Origin: Bacteroidales bacterium
Lineage (GTDB): Bacteria > Bacteroidota > Bacteroidia > Bacteroidales > UBA10428
Length of the DNA: 59,468 nt
Direction: 5' to 3'
NCBI GenBank assembly: GCA_016935615.1
Contig: JAFGQO010000057.1
Coordinates: 1-59,468, forward strand
Shown piece after piece: positions 1 through 9,670 of this stretch. The notes under the pieces are model-generated. The model searched no databases. It was not told where the DNA came from and saw nothing but the letters and a program-made list of their open reading frames with translations. Positions within the stretch are counted from its first letter, which is position 1, and each line of letters begins with the position of its first letter. A program made the position numbers and the translations under genes.

Positions 1-151
1 AAGTCACCAAAACACAAAGAACTCACTAAAAAGCTTTTTTAAATAATTGATACTTAAGGTTTTTTATTTCGAACTCACGTTAATATAGCAACTTCAGTAA
101 CTACGCCAGTGCATGGAATGTATAATTTCGTTATGTAAAGAGGAGGAAGTT

Positions 152-1735
152 TTAATAGCTTATTTTAATTTCATCTGTCGGAGGGTAATCAATATTGTAA
201 TGTAAACCGCGGTTCTCTTCGCGATGCATGGCAGATTTAATGATCAGGTATCCTACATTGATAAGATTTCTAAGTTCGCACAATTGAACACTCAGGACTG
301 ATTTTTGGTAGAGACGTTCTGTTTCGTGGAAGATTGTTTCCAGCCTGTCAAGTGAACGTTTCAAACGCAGGTTTGAACGTACAATTCCCACGTATACACT
401 GAAAATCTGTTGTACTTCCTTGTAGCTCTGCGTGATAAGAACCATTTCCTCGGGGTGACGCACGCCGTGATCATTCCAGTCAGGGATTTGTTTGTTGAAT
501 TCATACTTTTTAAAATGATTAAGGGCATGTTTTGCAGCTTTATGTGCATAGACTACTGCTTCGAGCAGGGAATTGGAGGCCAGACGATTGGCCCCGTGCA
601 AACCGGTCGAAGTAGTTTCTCCTGCCGCATAAAGGCGGTTAATAACAGTACAGCCATCCCTATCTACCTTGATACCTCCGCAGAGATAATGTGCGGCAGG
701 GACCACAGGAATAAAATCTTTTGTTATATCAATCCCGAGAGATTTGCACTTATCATTGATATTTGGGAAATGTTTCACCAGATCTTTTGCATTCAGATGA
801 CGGCAGTCAAGATAAACATAATCGTCTCCCCTTAATTTCATTTCGAGGTCAATAGCTCTGGCTACGATATCCCGGGGAGCCAGAGACCTTCGTTTATCAT
901 ATTTATGCATGAATTCCTTGCCATCGATTGTTTTGAGTATCCCTCCATGTCCTCGTATAGCCTCGGATATCAGAAAAGAAGGCCGTTCGTTAGGATTAAA
1001 TAAGGAGGTGGGATGAAACTGCACAAATTCCATATTTTCAACAGTTCCCTTTGCCCGATATACCATGGCAATACCATCGCCTGTAGCAATAGCGGGATTG
1101 GTTGTTGTACTGTACAGATTACCAGTTCCACCGCTGGACATCATGGTTATTCTCGAAAGAAATTTTACGATCTTTTGCTTCCGTATGTCCAAAGCATAAA
1201 CACCATAACATTCAATATTTGTATAGCGCCACTTCACCAGAACTCCAAGGTGATGTTGTGTAATAATGTCAAGGGCAAAAAAATGTTCATACACATCGAT
1301 GTTCGGATGCTGCTTTACCCTTTTAACAAGGGCCCGTTGTATTTCTTTTCCTGTATCGTCTTTATGATGCAAAATACGGGATTCAGAATGTCCTCCCTCC
1401 CTTGCCAGGTCAAATTTTCCATTCTTTTCCCTATCAAAATGTGTACCCCAGTTTATAAGTTCATGAATCTGTGCAGGTGCTTCATTTACCACCATGCGAA
1501 CAACTTCTTCATTGCAAAGTCCATCTCCTGCTTTCATTGTATCCTGAATATGTTTCTCGTAATTATCAGGTTTATAGGTTACCGCTGCAATACCACCCTG
1601 GGCATAGGACGTGTTGGTTTCATGAATGTTTGTTTTTGTAAGCACGGCAACCTTTCCCTTGTCCGCTACTTTAAGTGCAAAGCTAAGTCCGGCCAAACCC
1701 GATCCGATAACCAGAAAATCATACTGTTTTTTCAT
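152..1735 (-). CDS. nadB: L-aspartate oxidase NadB
   Basis: This enzyme oxidises L-aspartate to iminoaspartate with FAD, the first step of de novo NAD synthesis in the cytoplasm. The 527-residue length is normal for the family. The N-terminus carries the dinucleotide-binding motif GSGLAG at residues 11-16. Later motifs typical of NadB and the succinate dehydrogenase flavoproteins follow: QFHPTSL in the capping domain and HGANRLASNSLLE near the FAD site. The ATG at 1735 is preceded by a TAnnTTTG promoter element at 1766-1773. No nadA or nadC lies in the window, so the gene stands apart from its pathway partners here. The identification is firm. Confidence 0.96.
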   Translation of the reverse strand: MKKQYDFLVIGSGLAGLSFALKVADKGKVAVLTKTNIHETNTSYAQGGIAAVTYKPDNYEKHIQDTMKAGDGLCNEEVVRMVVNEAPAQIHELINWGTHFDREKNGKFDLAREGGHSESRILHHKDDTGKEIQRALVKRVKQHPNIDVYEHFFALDIITQHHLGVLVKWRYTNIECYGVYALDIRKQKIVKFLSRITMMSSGGTGNLYSTTTNPAIATGDGIAMVYRAKGTVENMEFVQFHPTSLFNPNERPSFLISEAIRGHGGILKTIDGKEFMHKYDKRRSLAPRDIVARAIDLEMKLRGDDYVYLDCRHLNAKDLVKHFPNINDKCKSLGIDITKDFIPVVPAAHYLCGGIKVDRDGCTVINRLYAAGETTSTGLHGANRLASNSLLEAVVYAHKAAKHALNHFKKYEFNKQIPDWNDHGVRHPEEMVLITQSYKEVQQIFSVYVGIVRSNLRLKRSLDRLETIFHETERLYQKSVLSVQLCELRNLINVGYLIIKSAMHREENRGLHYNIDYPPTDEIKISY

Positions 1736-1765
1736 TTCTGAGAAAAAATTTCATTTCACAGAGAA

Positions 1766-1773
1766 CAAAAATA
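1766..1773 (-). promoter_or_regulatory. Candidate -7 promoter element for nadB
   Basis: Read on the minus strand this is TATTTTTG, a match to the Bacteroidota -7 consensus TAnnTTTG. It lies about 30 bases upstream of the nadB ATG. No clear -33 element was identified. Confidence 0.5.
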
Positions 1774-1960
1774 GTGCATTATTAAAAGAGATAAAGGATT
1801 AATTGCAATTAAAGTGAGCTGTAATCGGTGAACTGTGATTTGTTTGATGTATTGGCAAATTGCCGATTATGAATCTTGGAGTCAGATATTCATTGTGATT
1901 TGTTGATTGAGATTTGAGTTATAAAATCAGAGACCAGTGATTTGAGACTTGCAACTATTT

Positions 1961-2179
1961 TCAATCTCCAAACACACCGTTTATAAATGCAAAGACAGCA
2001 CTGCCAAGACCAATTACACCCAAAGTAGCTATCATTCGCCAAAGTGTATCCCTGTCGGCATAATCCCAGATGGCCATAATGCACAATACAATGCTACCGA
2101 TAATGCAAAGGCTTATCAGCGTAAAAGCAACGGCTTTAATGATTTTAGGATTGAAAAATCCCTTGTTACCTATTTTCAT
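1961..2179 (-). CDS. Small two-helix membrane protein, unknown function
   Basis: This is a 72-residue protein with two hydrophobic stretches, roughly residues 15-35 and 49-68, separated by a short charged loop (WDYADRDTLWR). It is predicted to be an inner-membrane hairpin. It starts 11 bases after the purD stop codon on the same strand, so it is probably cotranscribed with purD. No family could be recognised. The tight spacing and clean membrane topology support a real gene; overlapping frames in the same stretch look like shadows. Confidence 0.65.
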   Translation of the reverse strand: MKIGNKGFFNPKIIKAVAFTLISLCIIGSIVLCIMAIWDYADRDTLWRMIATLGVIGLGSAVFAFINGVFGD

Positions 2180-2190
2180 ATATTTTGGGT

Positions 2191-3459
2191 TTAGAGATCA
2201 AATCCAATATCCTTTCTGTAATGTTTTTTTTCAAATTCGATAAGGGCTGCATTTTTGTATGAAATCTTAATTGCTTCTTTGAAATTTCTTCCCAATGAGC
2301 TTATGGATAGAACCCTTCCTCCATTTGTGAGTACATCTCCGTCTTTCAGAATTGTACCTGCATGGAACGGAATGCTGTCTTTTACTTTTTCCAGGCCGGT
2401 AATGATCTTTCCCTTTTCGTAAGCTTCAGGATATCCGCCGGATACAAGCATAACGGTAGCACACGATTGGTTGTCGAATTCAACGGTTAATTTGTTCAAT
2501 TCCTTATTGGTAACAGATTCGAAAATTTCAACAAGATCAGTTTTTAATCTTGGCATAATTACTTCAGCCTCAGGATCTCCCATACGTACATTGTATTCAA
2601 TAACAAAAGGATCGTCGTTGCAATTCATCAGACCGAAAAATAGAAATCCGTTATAATCCAGATTTTCCTTTTTCAGGCCTTCAATTGTAGGGTTGATTAT
2701 CCGTTCTTCAATTTTTTTTAAAAAGTTATTGTTTGCAAAGGGAACCGGAGAAACACATCCCATACCTCCCGTATTCAAACCTGTATCACCTTCACCAATA
2801 CGTTTGTAGTCTTTTGCTTCGGATAAAACTTTATATGATATACCATCGGTAATTACAAATACAGACAATTCGATTCCCTGTAAAAATTCTTCGATCACTA
2901 CTTTTTTACTGGCTTGTCCGAATTTTCCTTCAAGCATAAGTTCAAGTTCCTTTTCAGCTTCTTCCAGTGAATCTATGATCATAACTCCCTTTCCGGCAGC
3001 AAGTCCGTCGGCTTTCAGCACATAAGGCGGATTCATCTTTTCCAGAAAAGAAAAGCCCTCATGCAGGATTTCTTTTGTTACACTGAAATGTTTTGATGTA
3101 GGGATATTATTTCTCAACATAAAATCCTTTGCAAATTCTTTGCTGCCTTCCAGTTGTGCACCTTTTAAACCTGGTCCGATAACAGGGATATTCTTGAGTG
3201 CCGGCTCGGATTGAAAGAAATCCCGTATTCCTTTAACAAGCGGATCCTCAGGTCCTACAATAAGCATATCCAAATTATTTTCAATAGCAAAGCGGCCAAT
3301 ATTTTCAAAATCATTAACACCAATATTTATGTTTTTTCCAAGTTGAGCCGTTCCGGCATTGCCCGGGGCTATAAATAGCCTGCCAAGTTTTTGACTTTGT
3401 GAAATTTTCCAGGCAAGCGCATGCTCACGACCTCCCGAACCCAGTAATAATATGTTCAT
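2191..3459 (-). CDS. purD: Phosphoribosylamine-glycine ligase PurD
   Basis: PurD (GAR synthetase) joins glycine to 5-phosphoribosylamine using ATP, the second step of purine synthesis. The 422-residue length is typical. The N-terminus begins with the family signature LLLGSGGREHAL. The ATP-grasp region includes LKADGLAAGKGV at about residues 148-159 and the GDPEAEVIMPRL motif near residue 293. The ATG at 3459 has a TAAGTTTG promoter element upstream at 3485-3492. No other purine gene is in the window. Confidence 0.97.
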   Translation of the reverse strand: MNILLLGSGGREHALAWKISQSQKLGRLFIAPGNAGTAQLGKNINIGVNDFENIGRFAIENNLDMLIVGPEDPLVKGIRDFFQSEPALKNIPVIGPGLKGAQLEGSKEFAKDFMLRNNIPTSKHFSVTKEILHEGFSFLEKMNPPYVLKADGLAAGKGVMIIDSLEEAEKELELMLEGKFGQASKKVVIEEFLQGIELSVFVITDGISYKVLSEAKDYKRIGEGDTGLNTGGMGCVSPVPFANNNFLKKIEERIINPTIEGLKKENLDYNGFLFFGLMNCNDDPFVIEYNVRMGDPEAEVIMPRLKTDLVEIFESVTNKELNKLTVEFDNQSCATVMLVSGGYPEAYEKGKIITGLEKVKDSIPFHAGTILKDGDVLTNGGRVLSISSLGRNFKEAIKISYKNAALIEFEKKHYRKDIGFDL

Positions 3460-3779
3460 AACAAAATCAGGTTAATTTGGAATACAAACTTAGTATTCTG
3501 ATCTTAAAAAAGAAGAGATGGAATGTTTTTTTACAATGATACTTTGTACCCCTGGCTTTGACCGTGTTAATATCAATTATTTCATGGTGTTACAGATAAT
3601 TTCTCAGGGATTGTTGCCGGATAAACGATAGATTTTTAAAGGAATGAAAAAAAGAAATATTTGCTTGTGCAATTCCTGATGAATACTGGACGGATTTCAC
3701 AGATGGCATATAGCGGCAATTAAGCTGGCAATATAGCTGCTTCACTTAGGATATCTTTTCCACGAATTTTTTTGATTTT
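3460..3779. other. Intergenic region between purD and the porP-like gene
   Basis: About 320 bases lie between the purD start and the end of the porP-like gene. The only recognisable element is the purD promoter near its left end. Around 3704-3745 there are short near-repeats of the type AGCGGCAAT/AGCTGGCAAT, but no convincing terminator or RNA structure. Confidence 0.5.
3485..3492 (-). promoter_or_regulatory. Candidate -7 promoter element for purD
   Basis: The minus strand reads TAAGTTTG, an exact match to TAnnTTTG, 26 bases upstream of the purD ATG. This supports the annotated start. Confidence 0.5.
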
Positions 3780-4664
3780 CTAACGGATAAAATTTGGAAA
3801 CGTGTAGATCAATAAGACTTCGTGCGATCCGAAAGTTGCAGTATGCAAATCGCCAATTGCGAAATCATAAGAGTAACCGATGAAGAACTCTTCATATGCA
3901 AATCCCAATTGAGCAATTATAGCCTCCGAACTTCTGAAGGACACTCCCAGAGAGAACATTTCTTTGTATTCTGCCCTTGCATTTACATCAACCTGCCATA
4001 AACCGGCTTCAACAAACTTGAACATAAGAGAGGGTTCAAGAGTAAAATACCTGTTCAGAAAAAATTTATATCCGCCAAAAAGATAATAATGCCTTACTTG
4101 CTTTTCCTGTAAGACCTTATCGGTTTTCAGGTCAATGTTTCGATTGAACAACTGTGGAACTGAAATACCGACATAATAATACTCTCCATACAAATACGTA
4201 CCAAAACTGGCATCAGCCACTACCATCCTGTCTACACCGCTAAATACATCATCGTCAGTATCTTCAACAGTAAGCCTGGATTTATCAAGATAAAACTGGT
4301 AAAACAATCCTGATAATCCGAAAGCCAGTTTATTTTCAGGATTCAGATCAACATGATAGCTATAAGTCAGTTCCATTCCGGTTTTTCTCATGGGACCTGC
4401 CTGGTAGTTGAAAAACTTTGCACCGACTCCCATTGATTTTGCGATATTCATGTCTCCTGAAAGGTATTGAGTAGAAGGGGATCCTTTAATGCCTGCCCAC
4501 TGTTTTCTGTAAGTAAAAGTCAACGGCAAACCGTCCGAAACTCCCGTTGCAGCCGGATTAATGGAATAATGGTTCAGAGTATACTGACTCAGTAATGGGA
4601 TTTGCTGTGCTGACAATTCTATTGACAGGAAAAGAACAAGCGCTATGGTAATGTACTTTTGCAT
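3780..4664 (-). CDS. PorP/SprF family type IX secretion membrane protein
   Basis: A 294-residue outer-membrane protein of the PorP/SprF family, which helps export or anchor partner adhesins through the type IX secretion system. A signal peptide ends near LSAQ (residues 16-19). It is followed by the family hallmark region with NHYSINPAATG, TFTYRKQWAG and a run of alternating beta strands. It starts 21 bases after the stop of the giant SprB-repeat protein on the same strand. This cargo-then-PorP order is the usual arrangement in Bacteroidota and suggests that this copy serves that adhesin. The core T9SS genes (porK, L, M, N, sov) are absent, so this is a dedicated paralogue rather than the core locus. 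Confidence 0.92.
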   Translation of the reverse strand: MQKYITIALVLFLSIELSAQQIPLLSQYTLNHYSINPAATGVSDGLPLTFTYRKQWAGIKGSPSTQYLSGDMNIAKSMGVGAKFFNYQAGPMRKTGMELTYSYHVDLNPENKLAFGLSGLFYQFYLDKSRLTVEDTDDDVFSGVDRMVVADASFGTYLYGEYYYVGISVPQLFNRNIDLKTDKVLQEKQVRHYYLFGGYKFFLNRYFTLEPSLMFKFVEAGLWQVDVNARAEYKEMFSLGVSFRSSEAIIAQLGFAYEEFFIGYSYDFAIGDLHTATFGSHEVLLIYTFPNFIR

Positions 4665-4685
4665 AGTTACTCTAATTTAGAACAA

Positions 4686-7600
4686 TTATCGGACAATGCT
4701 TACCGGTCCTGATAAAATTTCTGAACCATCTCCCAGATCAATAGTGTAATAATATGTGCCTGCAGGCAGATCTTTCCCTTTGTATTTTCCATCCCATGGT
4801 TCGGTATATCCGTCTGAGGTGAATACTTTATTTCCCCAGGTATTGAAAACAATGACCTTACAATCGGTGTACAATCCTATATTGACGATGTTCCACAGAT
4901 CGTTCCTGCCGTCTGCATTCGGACTGAAGGCATCAAAGATTATCAGATCATTGCCTGGCTGATGCTGGTAAATGGTAACTAACAATGTATCGGAAGAACA
5001 GGAATTGTTATCTGTTGCAAATACCTCATAATCATCCGGGGCAAGGTCGGTAAATTCTCCTGTAGTATTATTGTTTTCAATTGTTGATGATGTCAGGGTA
5101 TAATTGTATGGTTCATATCCTTCGCTTGCCACAACAACAATACTTCCTCCCTGAACTCCCGATGCGTGTGTTACGGCTGTATCGAGGGTTATAGGCCCCG
5201 GGCCACCAACAGTCAGAGAAGTAAGCAGCTGCTCACATTCGTCTCCGTCCATTACCCAAACCTCATAATTTCCCTGGGGCAGATTTGAAAACACGCCGTT
5301 ATTGTCAATGTATGTGTCTCCATCGACTGAATACGTAAGATTTCCCACGGGATTTACAGCATCAATTGCAATAATTCCGTCTTCTGTTAAAAAACAGGAT
5401 GTATTTGTAACGTCTTCAGAGACCAGTGTTGTACCTTCTGGTTCAAGGATTTCAATATCGGCAAGAACACCGGTGCAATTGTGCTGATCGGTTACTGTAA
5501 CCGAATAAATTCCAGCTTCAAGACCTGTAATATTCTGTGTAAATTCGTTGTTCGACCAGACAAATGAGAAAGAAGGTGTTCCTCCACTAACTGTAAGTAT
5601 TATTGTACCATCCTCCTCTCCCGCACAGGAAATATTGTAATTTGCAGGAGTTAATGTTAATAAGGCAGGTTCCGTCAACTGAACATTGCCAACAACAGCA
5701 CATTCATTCAAGTCTGTTGCCGTAACATTGTAAAAACCGCCTCCCAGGTTGGTGGCAGTCTGGGCTGTTTGGTTGCCGGGGTCATCCCAAACATAGGTTT
5801 TTGTACCGGTACCTCCTGTTGCGGTGGCTGTAAGGCTACCTGTCATATCGCCGTGACATAACACCGGCTGATCAATAGAAATGCTTATATCCATGGCCGG
5901 GGGTTCATCGATAGCAACACCGTCAATTACCTGGCATCCGTTTTTGTCGGTTACCGTCACATAATAATCAGATGCAGCCACATGAATAAGGTCTTCCGTT
6001 GTTGTCCCGTTGCTCCATAAGTATGCATACGGAAGTGATCCTCCCGAAACGGAAAGATTAGCTGTGCCTGAATTGTCCCTGAAACAGACAAGGTCAGTGC
6101 CAACGACTGTGGATGACAATTCATACAAAGGCTCATCGATGAACACGGAGGTTATGGAGGTGTCAGTAGCATTATTTACTGTGACAGAATAAAATCCGGT
6201 GGCCAGATTATTTACAGTTTGACTGGTAGCTCCGTTTGACCAATAGTAAACGAACGGGCCTGATCCTCCTGAAACATCAACTGTTGCCGAACCGGTAAAG
6301 TTTCCTTTACAATCAACGTCTGTTTTGTCTGAGATATAAGCTATAAGCATAGTGTCACTGAGAACGACGAAACTGGTATCTGCCGTACACGTATTTGGGG
6401 CTAACACGGCATCGGAAACCTGAACAGTATAATTCCCTCCGATGGATAAACCGGAGATGTCTTCATTTGATGAACTATAACTTTGCGGCCCTGTCCAGCT
6501 ATAACTATAAGCAGGAGTTCCTCCCGATACGGTCAGGTCAACTTCTCCGTTACTTCCGGGGGGTATGGTAATATGATGCAAAACGCTTGAACCTGTAAAA
6601 AGGATTTCATCGGGTTGAATGATATTGAAAGTATCGTCTTCGGCACAGAGATTTTCGTCAGTAACAGTCACACAGTATTCTCCCATGGTAAGGCCTGTCT
6701 GGTCCTCGCTGGTAGGATTGATTCCCGATCCTGAAATAGCTTCCCAGGCATAGGAATAAGTTCCCGGACCGGTTCCCCCGCCTGCAGTGATATCTATACT
6801 TCCGTTATCGCTGGTTCCGTTTGCCGGATGGCAGCTTACGTCGGTAATAACAGGAGTAATGGTAATTGGAGGCGGTTCATTCAGAATAGTGGAAGTAAAT
6901 GCAGTGGAATCCCTTGAATCGGTAACAGTAACCGAATATGTCCCGGCGCTGAGGTTAGAAGCTGTTGAATCATTTAAGCCGGGATCATGGCTCCATTCAT
7001 ATGTATACGGGCCAACACCGAAATAGGGAGTTACGATAAGCCGGCCGTTGTTATCGCCATTGCATTTGATATATTCAACATATGAAAAACTAGCTAACAT
7101 GGGATAACTAAATAAAGCTATAAATCCATTCCGCAGGTTATTCCCATTTGAAAATATTGAATCACCAATAACTAAAGGATCGGAATTGGAATAACCTCCG
7201 ATAATTGTATTTCTATTCTGATCAAAAGCTATTGCACGACCCACATCCGTGCTATCTCCCTCAATACCCTGAGCACCAACTTCTTTACCTGTGAGATCAA
7301 AAACAGCAAAGCTTGTATTGTATTCCGTTATGGAAGTACTTCGAAGAGTATCAATATTAAAAATAACTGTTCCAGCATAATTGCCACAAAACTGAACCAA
7401 ATTCTCAGACTGAATAATCCCGTATCCATCATCTTCACCAATGTCGCCTTTTCTCTTAAACCAACGTAAAGTACCTTGTTTATTATATTTTACAAGGAAA
7501 ATATCTCCTGCACCTATGCCGGTTTTTGGGCTACTAAGTAGTGTTTCTGTGCTATCAAATTGAACACTTGATTCAACTTTTCCGGTGAGATAAAGACTTC

Positions 7601-8516
7601 CATATTGGTCGGAAACAGAAGAATTTGCATGATCATAACCGGTGCCGCCACCACGTCTGGCCCACACTTTGTTTAATGAATTGTCTATGCGAAGCGCCAG
7701 AGCATCTGTATTTACAAGATCGCCTGCTATTGAGTCATTCATTTCAAAAAACAGTTTACCAGTTAAGTCACCACTTAAATAATATCCTTCTCCCTGAATC
7801 GGATTAATATCTTTTAGGATTGTATTATCATTTGTTGTCCAGAAATTTCTAAAGCGTGTAACTGTGCCGGCAGTATCCAACTGTGCTATGAACATATCTT
7901 TATTGCTTTGAGCATTTACAACGATATCCGTACTGCCATTAAAATAATTAATATCAGCTTTGAAATGCCCAACAACAACAAATCTATTCAGTGTTGCATC
8001 ATAATACATATCCCTTACCCTATCCGGATCATTACCCCAAAAAATTCGTGTTGCTTTTATACAATTCCCGTTTAAATCGTATTTTGCCAGGAAAACATCA
8101 TAATGGTTGTAATTCGGAAGAGTAATCCCGGGATCAAATGTAACAGGATCGCTTCTGAAATTACCAATTACGAAAACATAATTACCCACGATTGCCAGAG
8201 ATGTGGCTTCATCACGTCCGGAGCCTCCAATATCATCAGCCCAGAGAATATTACCATTTGGATCAAATTTGCAAACAAAACCATCCCAATTCCCGGCATT
8301 GGGAATTGTAATGTTACCAATTGTCAACGGATTTGAATCATAATGTCCGCTATAGTATACATTGTTTGAATTGTCTGAAATAATATCAATGGAAATATTG
8401 CTACTGGGGAAAACATCTCCATTGCTTTGCAATTGATTGGACCAGATCCATTCTTGCCCAAAAACATGAATAAAACAAACCGATAGCAAGTAAAGTATAA
8501 TAACTGTTTTTTTCAT
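4686..8516 (-). CDS. Giant T9SS adhesin with SprB-like repeats and type B C-terminal domain
   Basis: A 1276-residue secreted surface protein. A signal peptide ends near HVFGQ (about residue 21). Residues about 22-470 hold beta-propeller (SBBP-like) repeats of the form GNxxW..xGG..D and FLVKYNKQGTLRWFK. From about residue 475 to 1175 I count nine SprB-like repeats of 70-80 residues, each with a pattern such as C.G...G.....V.GG..PY.Y.WSNG followed by G.Y.VTVTD and ending in EP. The C-terminal 85 residues contain FDAFSPNADGRNDLW and the glycine/tyrosine-rich tail typical of the gliding-motility-associated (CHU_C, T9SS type B) sorting domain. It is expected to be exported by the T9SS and displayed or released as an adhesin. 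The porP-like gene follows directly. Confidence 0.93.
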   Translation of the reverse strand: MKKTVIILYLLSVCFIHVFGQEWIWSNQLQSNGDVFPSSNISIDIISDNSNNVYYSGHYDSNPLTIGNITIPNAGNWDGFVCKFDPNGNILWADDIGGSGRDEATSLAIVGNYVFVIGNFRSDPVTFDPGITLPNYNHYDVFLAKYDLNGNCIKATRIFWGNDPDRVRDMYYDATLNRFVVVGHFKADINYFNGSTDIVVNAQSNKDMFIAQLDTAGTVTRFRNFWTTNDNTILKDINPIQGEGYYLSGDLTGKLFFEMNDSIAGDLVNTDALALRIDNSLNKVWARRGGGTGYDHANSSVSDQYGSLYLTGKVESSVQFDSTETLLSSPKTGIGAGDIFLVKYNKQGTLRWFKRKGDIGEDDGYGIIQSENLVQFCGNYAGTVIFNIDTLRSTSITEYNTSFAVFDLTGKEVGAQGIEGDSTDVGRAIAFDQNRNTIIGGYSNSDPLVIGDSIFSNGNNLRNGFIALFSYPMLASFSYVEYIKCNGDNNGRLIVTPYFGVGPYTYEWSHDPGLNDSTASNLSAGTYSVTVTDSRDSTAFTSTILNEPPPITITPVITDVSCHPANGTSDNGSIDITAGGGTGPGTYSYAWEAISGSGINPTSEDQTGLTMGEYCVTVTDENLCAEDDTFNIIQPDEILFTGSSVLHHITIPPGSNGEVDLTVSGGTPAYSYSWTGPQSYSSSNEDISGLSIGGNYTVQVSDAVLAPNTCTADTSFVVLSDTMLIAYISDKTDVDCKGNFTGSATVDVSGGSGPFVYYWSNGATSQTVNNLATGFYSVTVNNATDTSITSVFIDEPLYELSSTVVGTDLVCFRDNSGTANLSVSGGSLPYAYLWSNGTTTEDLIHVAASDYYVTVTDKNGCQVIDGVAIDEPPAMDISISIDQPVLCHGDMTGSLTATATGGTGTKTYVWDDPGNQTAQTATNLGGGFYNVTATDLNECAVVGNVQLTEPALLTLTPANYNISCAGEEDGTIILTVSGGTPSFSFVWSNNEFTQNITGLEAGIYSVTVTDQHNCTGVLADIEILEPEGTTLVSEDVTNTSCFLTEDGIIAIDAVNPVGNLTYSVDGDTYIDNNGVFSNLPQGNYEVWVMDGDECEQLLTSLTVGGPGPITLDTAVTHASGVQGGSIVVVASEGYEPYNYTLTSSTIENNNTTGEFTDLAPDDYEVFATDNNSCSSDTLLVTIYQHQPGNDLIIFDAFSPNADGRNDLWNIVNIGLYTDCKVIVFNTWGNKVFTSDGYTEPWDGKYKGKDLPAGTYYYTIDLGDGSEILSGPVSIVR

Positions 8517-8626
8517 GGGATAATTAATTTTACAAAATATATGAATTAAAGGGCAAAAAAGATAAAGATTGAACTATTTAATTGTGTGAAAATTATTAAT
8601 AATTACTAAACAGATTGCATTTAGTT

Positions 8627-8639
8627 GTAAACAGTTTAC
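8627..8639. promoter_or_regulatory. Palindrome GTAAACAGTTTAC upstream of the DUF6625 genes
   Basis: A perfect 13-base palindrome (6-base arms around one base) lies in the 168-base divergent spacer, 46 bases before the first DUF6625 gene. It could be an operator for either direction. No standard TAnnTTTG element was found for the plus-strand gene, and no regulator is encoded nearby. Confidence 0.25.
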
Positions 8640-8684
8640 CTTATTAATTTTTCATAAACAGCTAATAAGTTACAAAAATAAGAA

Positions 8685-9650
8685 ATGCCTAATACTATTT
8701 GTATTATAAATATTTACTGGGGAGATTTGCCAAAGTGGTTCCCGTTTTACTTGAGATGCTGTGAATTAAATTCTGATATTGATTTTCTTATTCTGTCAGA
8801 TAACAAGATTCATTATGACGGAATAGGGGATAACATAAGAATTAAAAAATTCAGCATTTCCGATTTTAATATACTTGCCTCAGCAAAAACAGGGATTCCA
8901 ATAGAGATTAAATTTCCATACAAGGTATGTGACTTTAAACCTGCATTTGGTAATATATTTAGCGAGGATTTAAAAAAATATGACTATTGGGGATACTGTG
9001 ATTCAGATATTGTATTCGGGAAACTCAGCAGTTATTTTAAACAACAGATTGAGAATAAGTATGATCTTATCTCAGGCTATTCGGATTTTATTTCAGGCCC
9101 CATGTGCTTAGTAAGAAATAATGCTCAGTTGAATACATTATATAGGATAGGCTTAGATTATGAAAAAATTTTTAAATCAAATATTTATGAAGGTTTCGAT
9201 GAAGTATGCAGAAAGGAGTCTCTGAGACCCTTGACATTAAGGAAAATAATAATTCTCATTAAATTTATACTGAAAAACCAAATCAGGTTTTTATTTTCAG
9301 GTTCTTATACATTAACTGAATTAAAATTTAAACTTTTCTTTTATTATAAGAGAAAAAGTATGTCAGCCCCGCATGATTTTTCTGAGATTGTATGGTATGC
9401 AGTAAAAAATAAATTGATTAAGGTATCTGAGAGTGATTTAATTTTTTCTGATGCAGGCTTCGAACGGAAGAATTTGAAAAACTGGACCATTCGTTATTCT
9501 AAAGACAAATTGGTTGAGACTAATACACAAATGGAAATCCCTGTATTTCATTTTCGTTTGTCAAAGAATAATAAGGAATTTCATGTGAATTGTAAACATA
9601 ATATACCAATCAACTTTGAGATTAGTGCAACCGGCATTAAATGTATTTAA
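8685..9650 (+). CDS. DUF6625 family protein, putative glycosyltransferase (copy 1)
   Basis: A 321-residue cytoplasmic protein resembling the DUF6625 family often found in capsule and LPS loci. Visible motifs are an N-terminal beta-strand start (ICIINIYWGDLPKWFP), PYKVCDFKPAFG at 78-89 and YWGYCDSDIVFG at 101-112. The D-x-D at 106-108 is the type of motif that binds a metal-nucleotide-sugar in GT-A glycosyltransferases. No signal peptide or membrane helix is seen. It is paralogous to the next gene. The DNA is visibly richer in A/T than the neighbouring core genes. Glycosyl transfer is inferred from motif and context, and the donor sugar is unknown. Confidence 0.8.
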   Translation: MPNTICIINIYWGDLPKWFPFYLRCCELNSDIDFLILSDNKIHYDGIGDNIRIKKFSISDFNILASAKTGIPIEIKFPYKVCDFKPAFGNIFSEDLKKYDYWGYCDSDIVFGKLSSYFKQQIENKYDLISGYSDFISGPMCLVRNNAQLNTLYRIGLDYEKIFKSNIYEGFDEVCRKESLRPLTLRKIIILIKFILKNQIRFLFSGSYTLTELKFKLFFYYKRKSMSAPHDFSEIVWYAVKNKLIKVSESDLIFSDAGFERKNLKNWTIRYSKDKLVETNTQMEIPVFHFRLSKNNKEFHVNCKHNIPINFEISATGIKCI

Positions 9651-9670
9651 TAACTCACAATTATGATAAA

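Noticed and set aside
410-1741. Long plus-strand open frames opposite nadB (410-835 and 1013-1741)
   Set aside because: They lie entirely antisense to a clear nadB gene, have no recognisable motifs, and their cysteine- and histidine-rich composition is typical of shadow frames.
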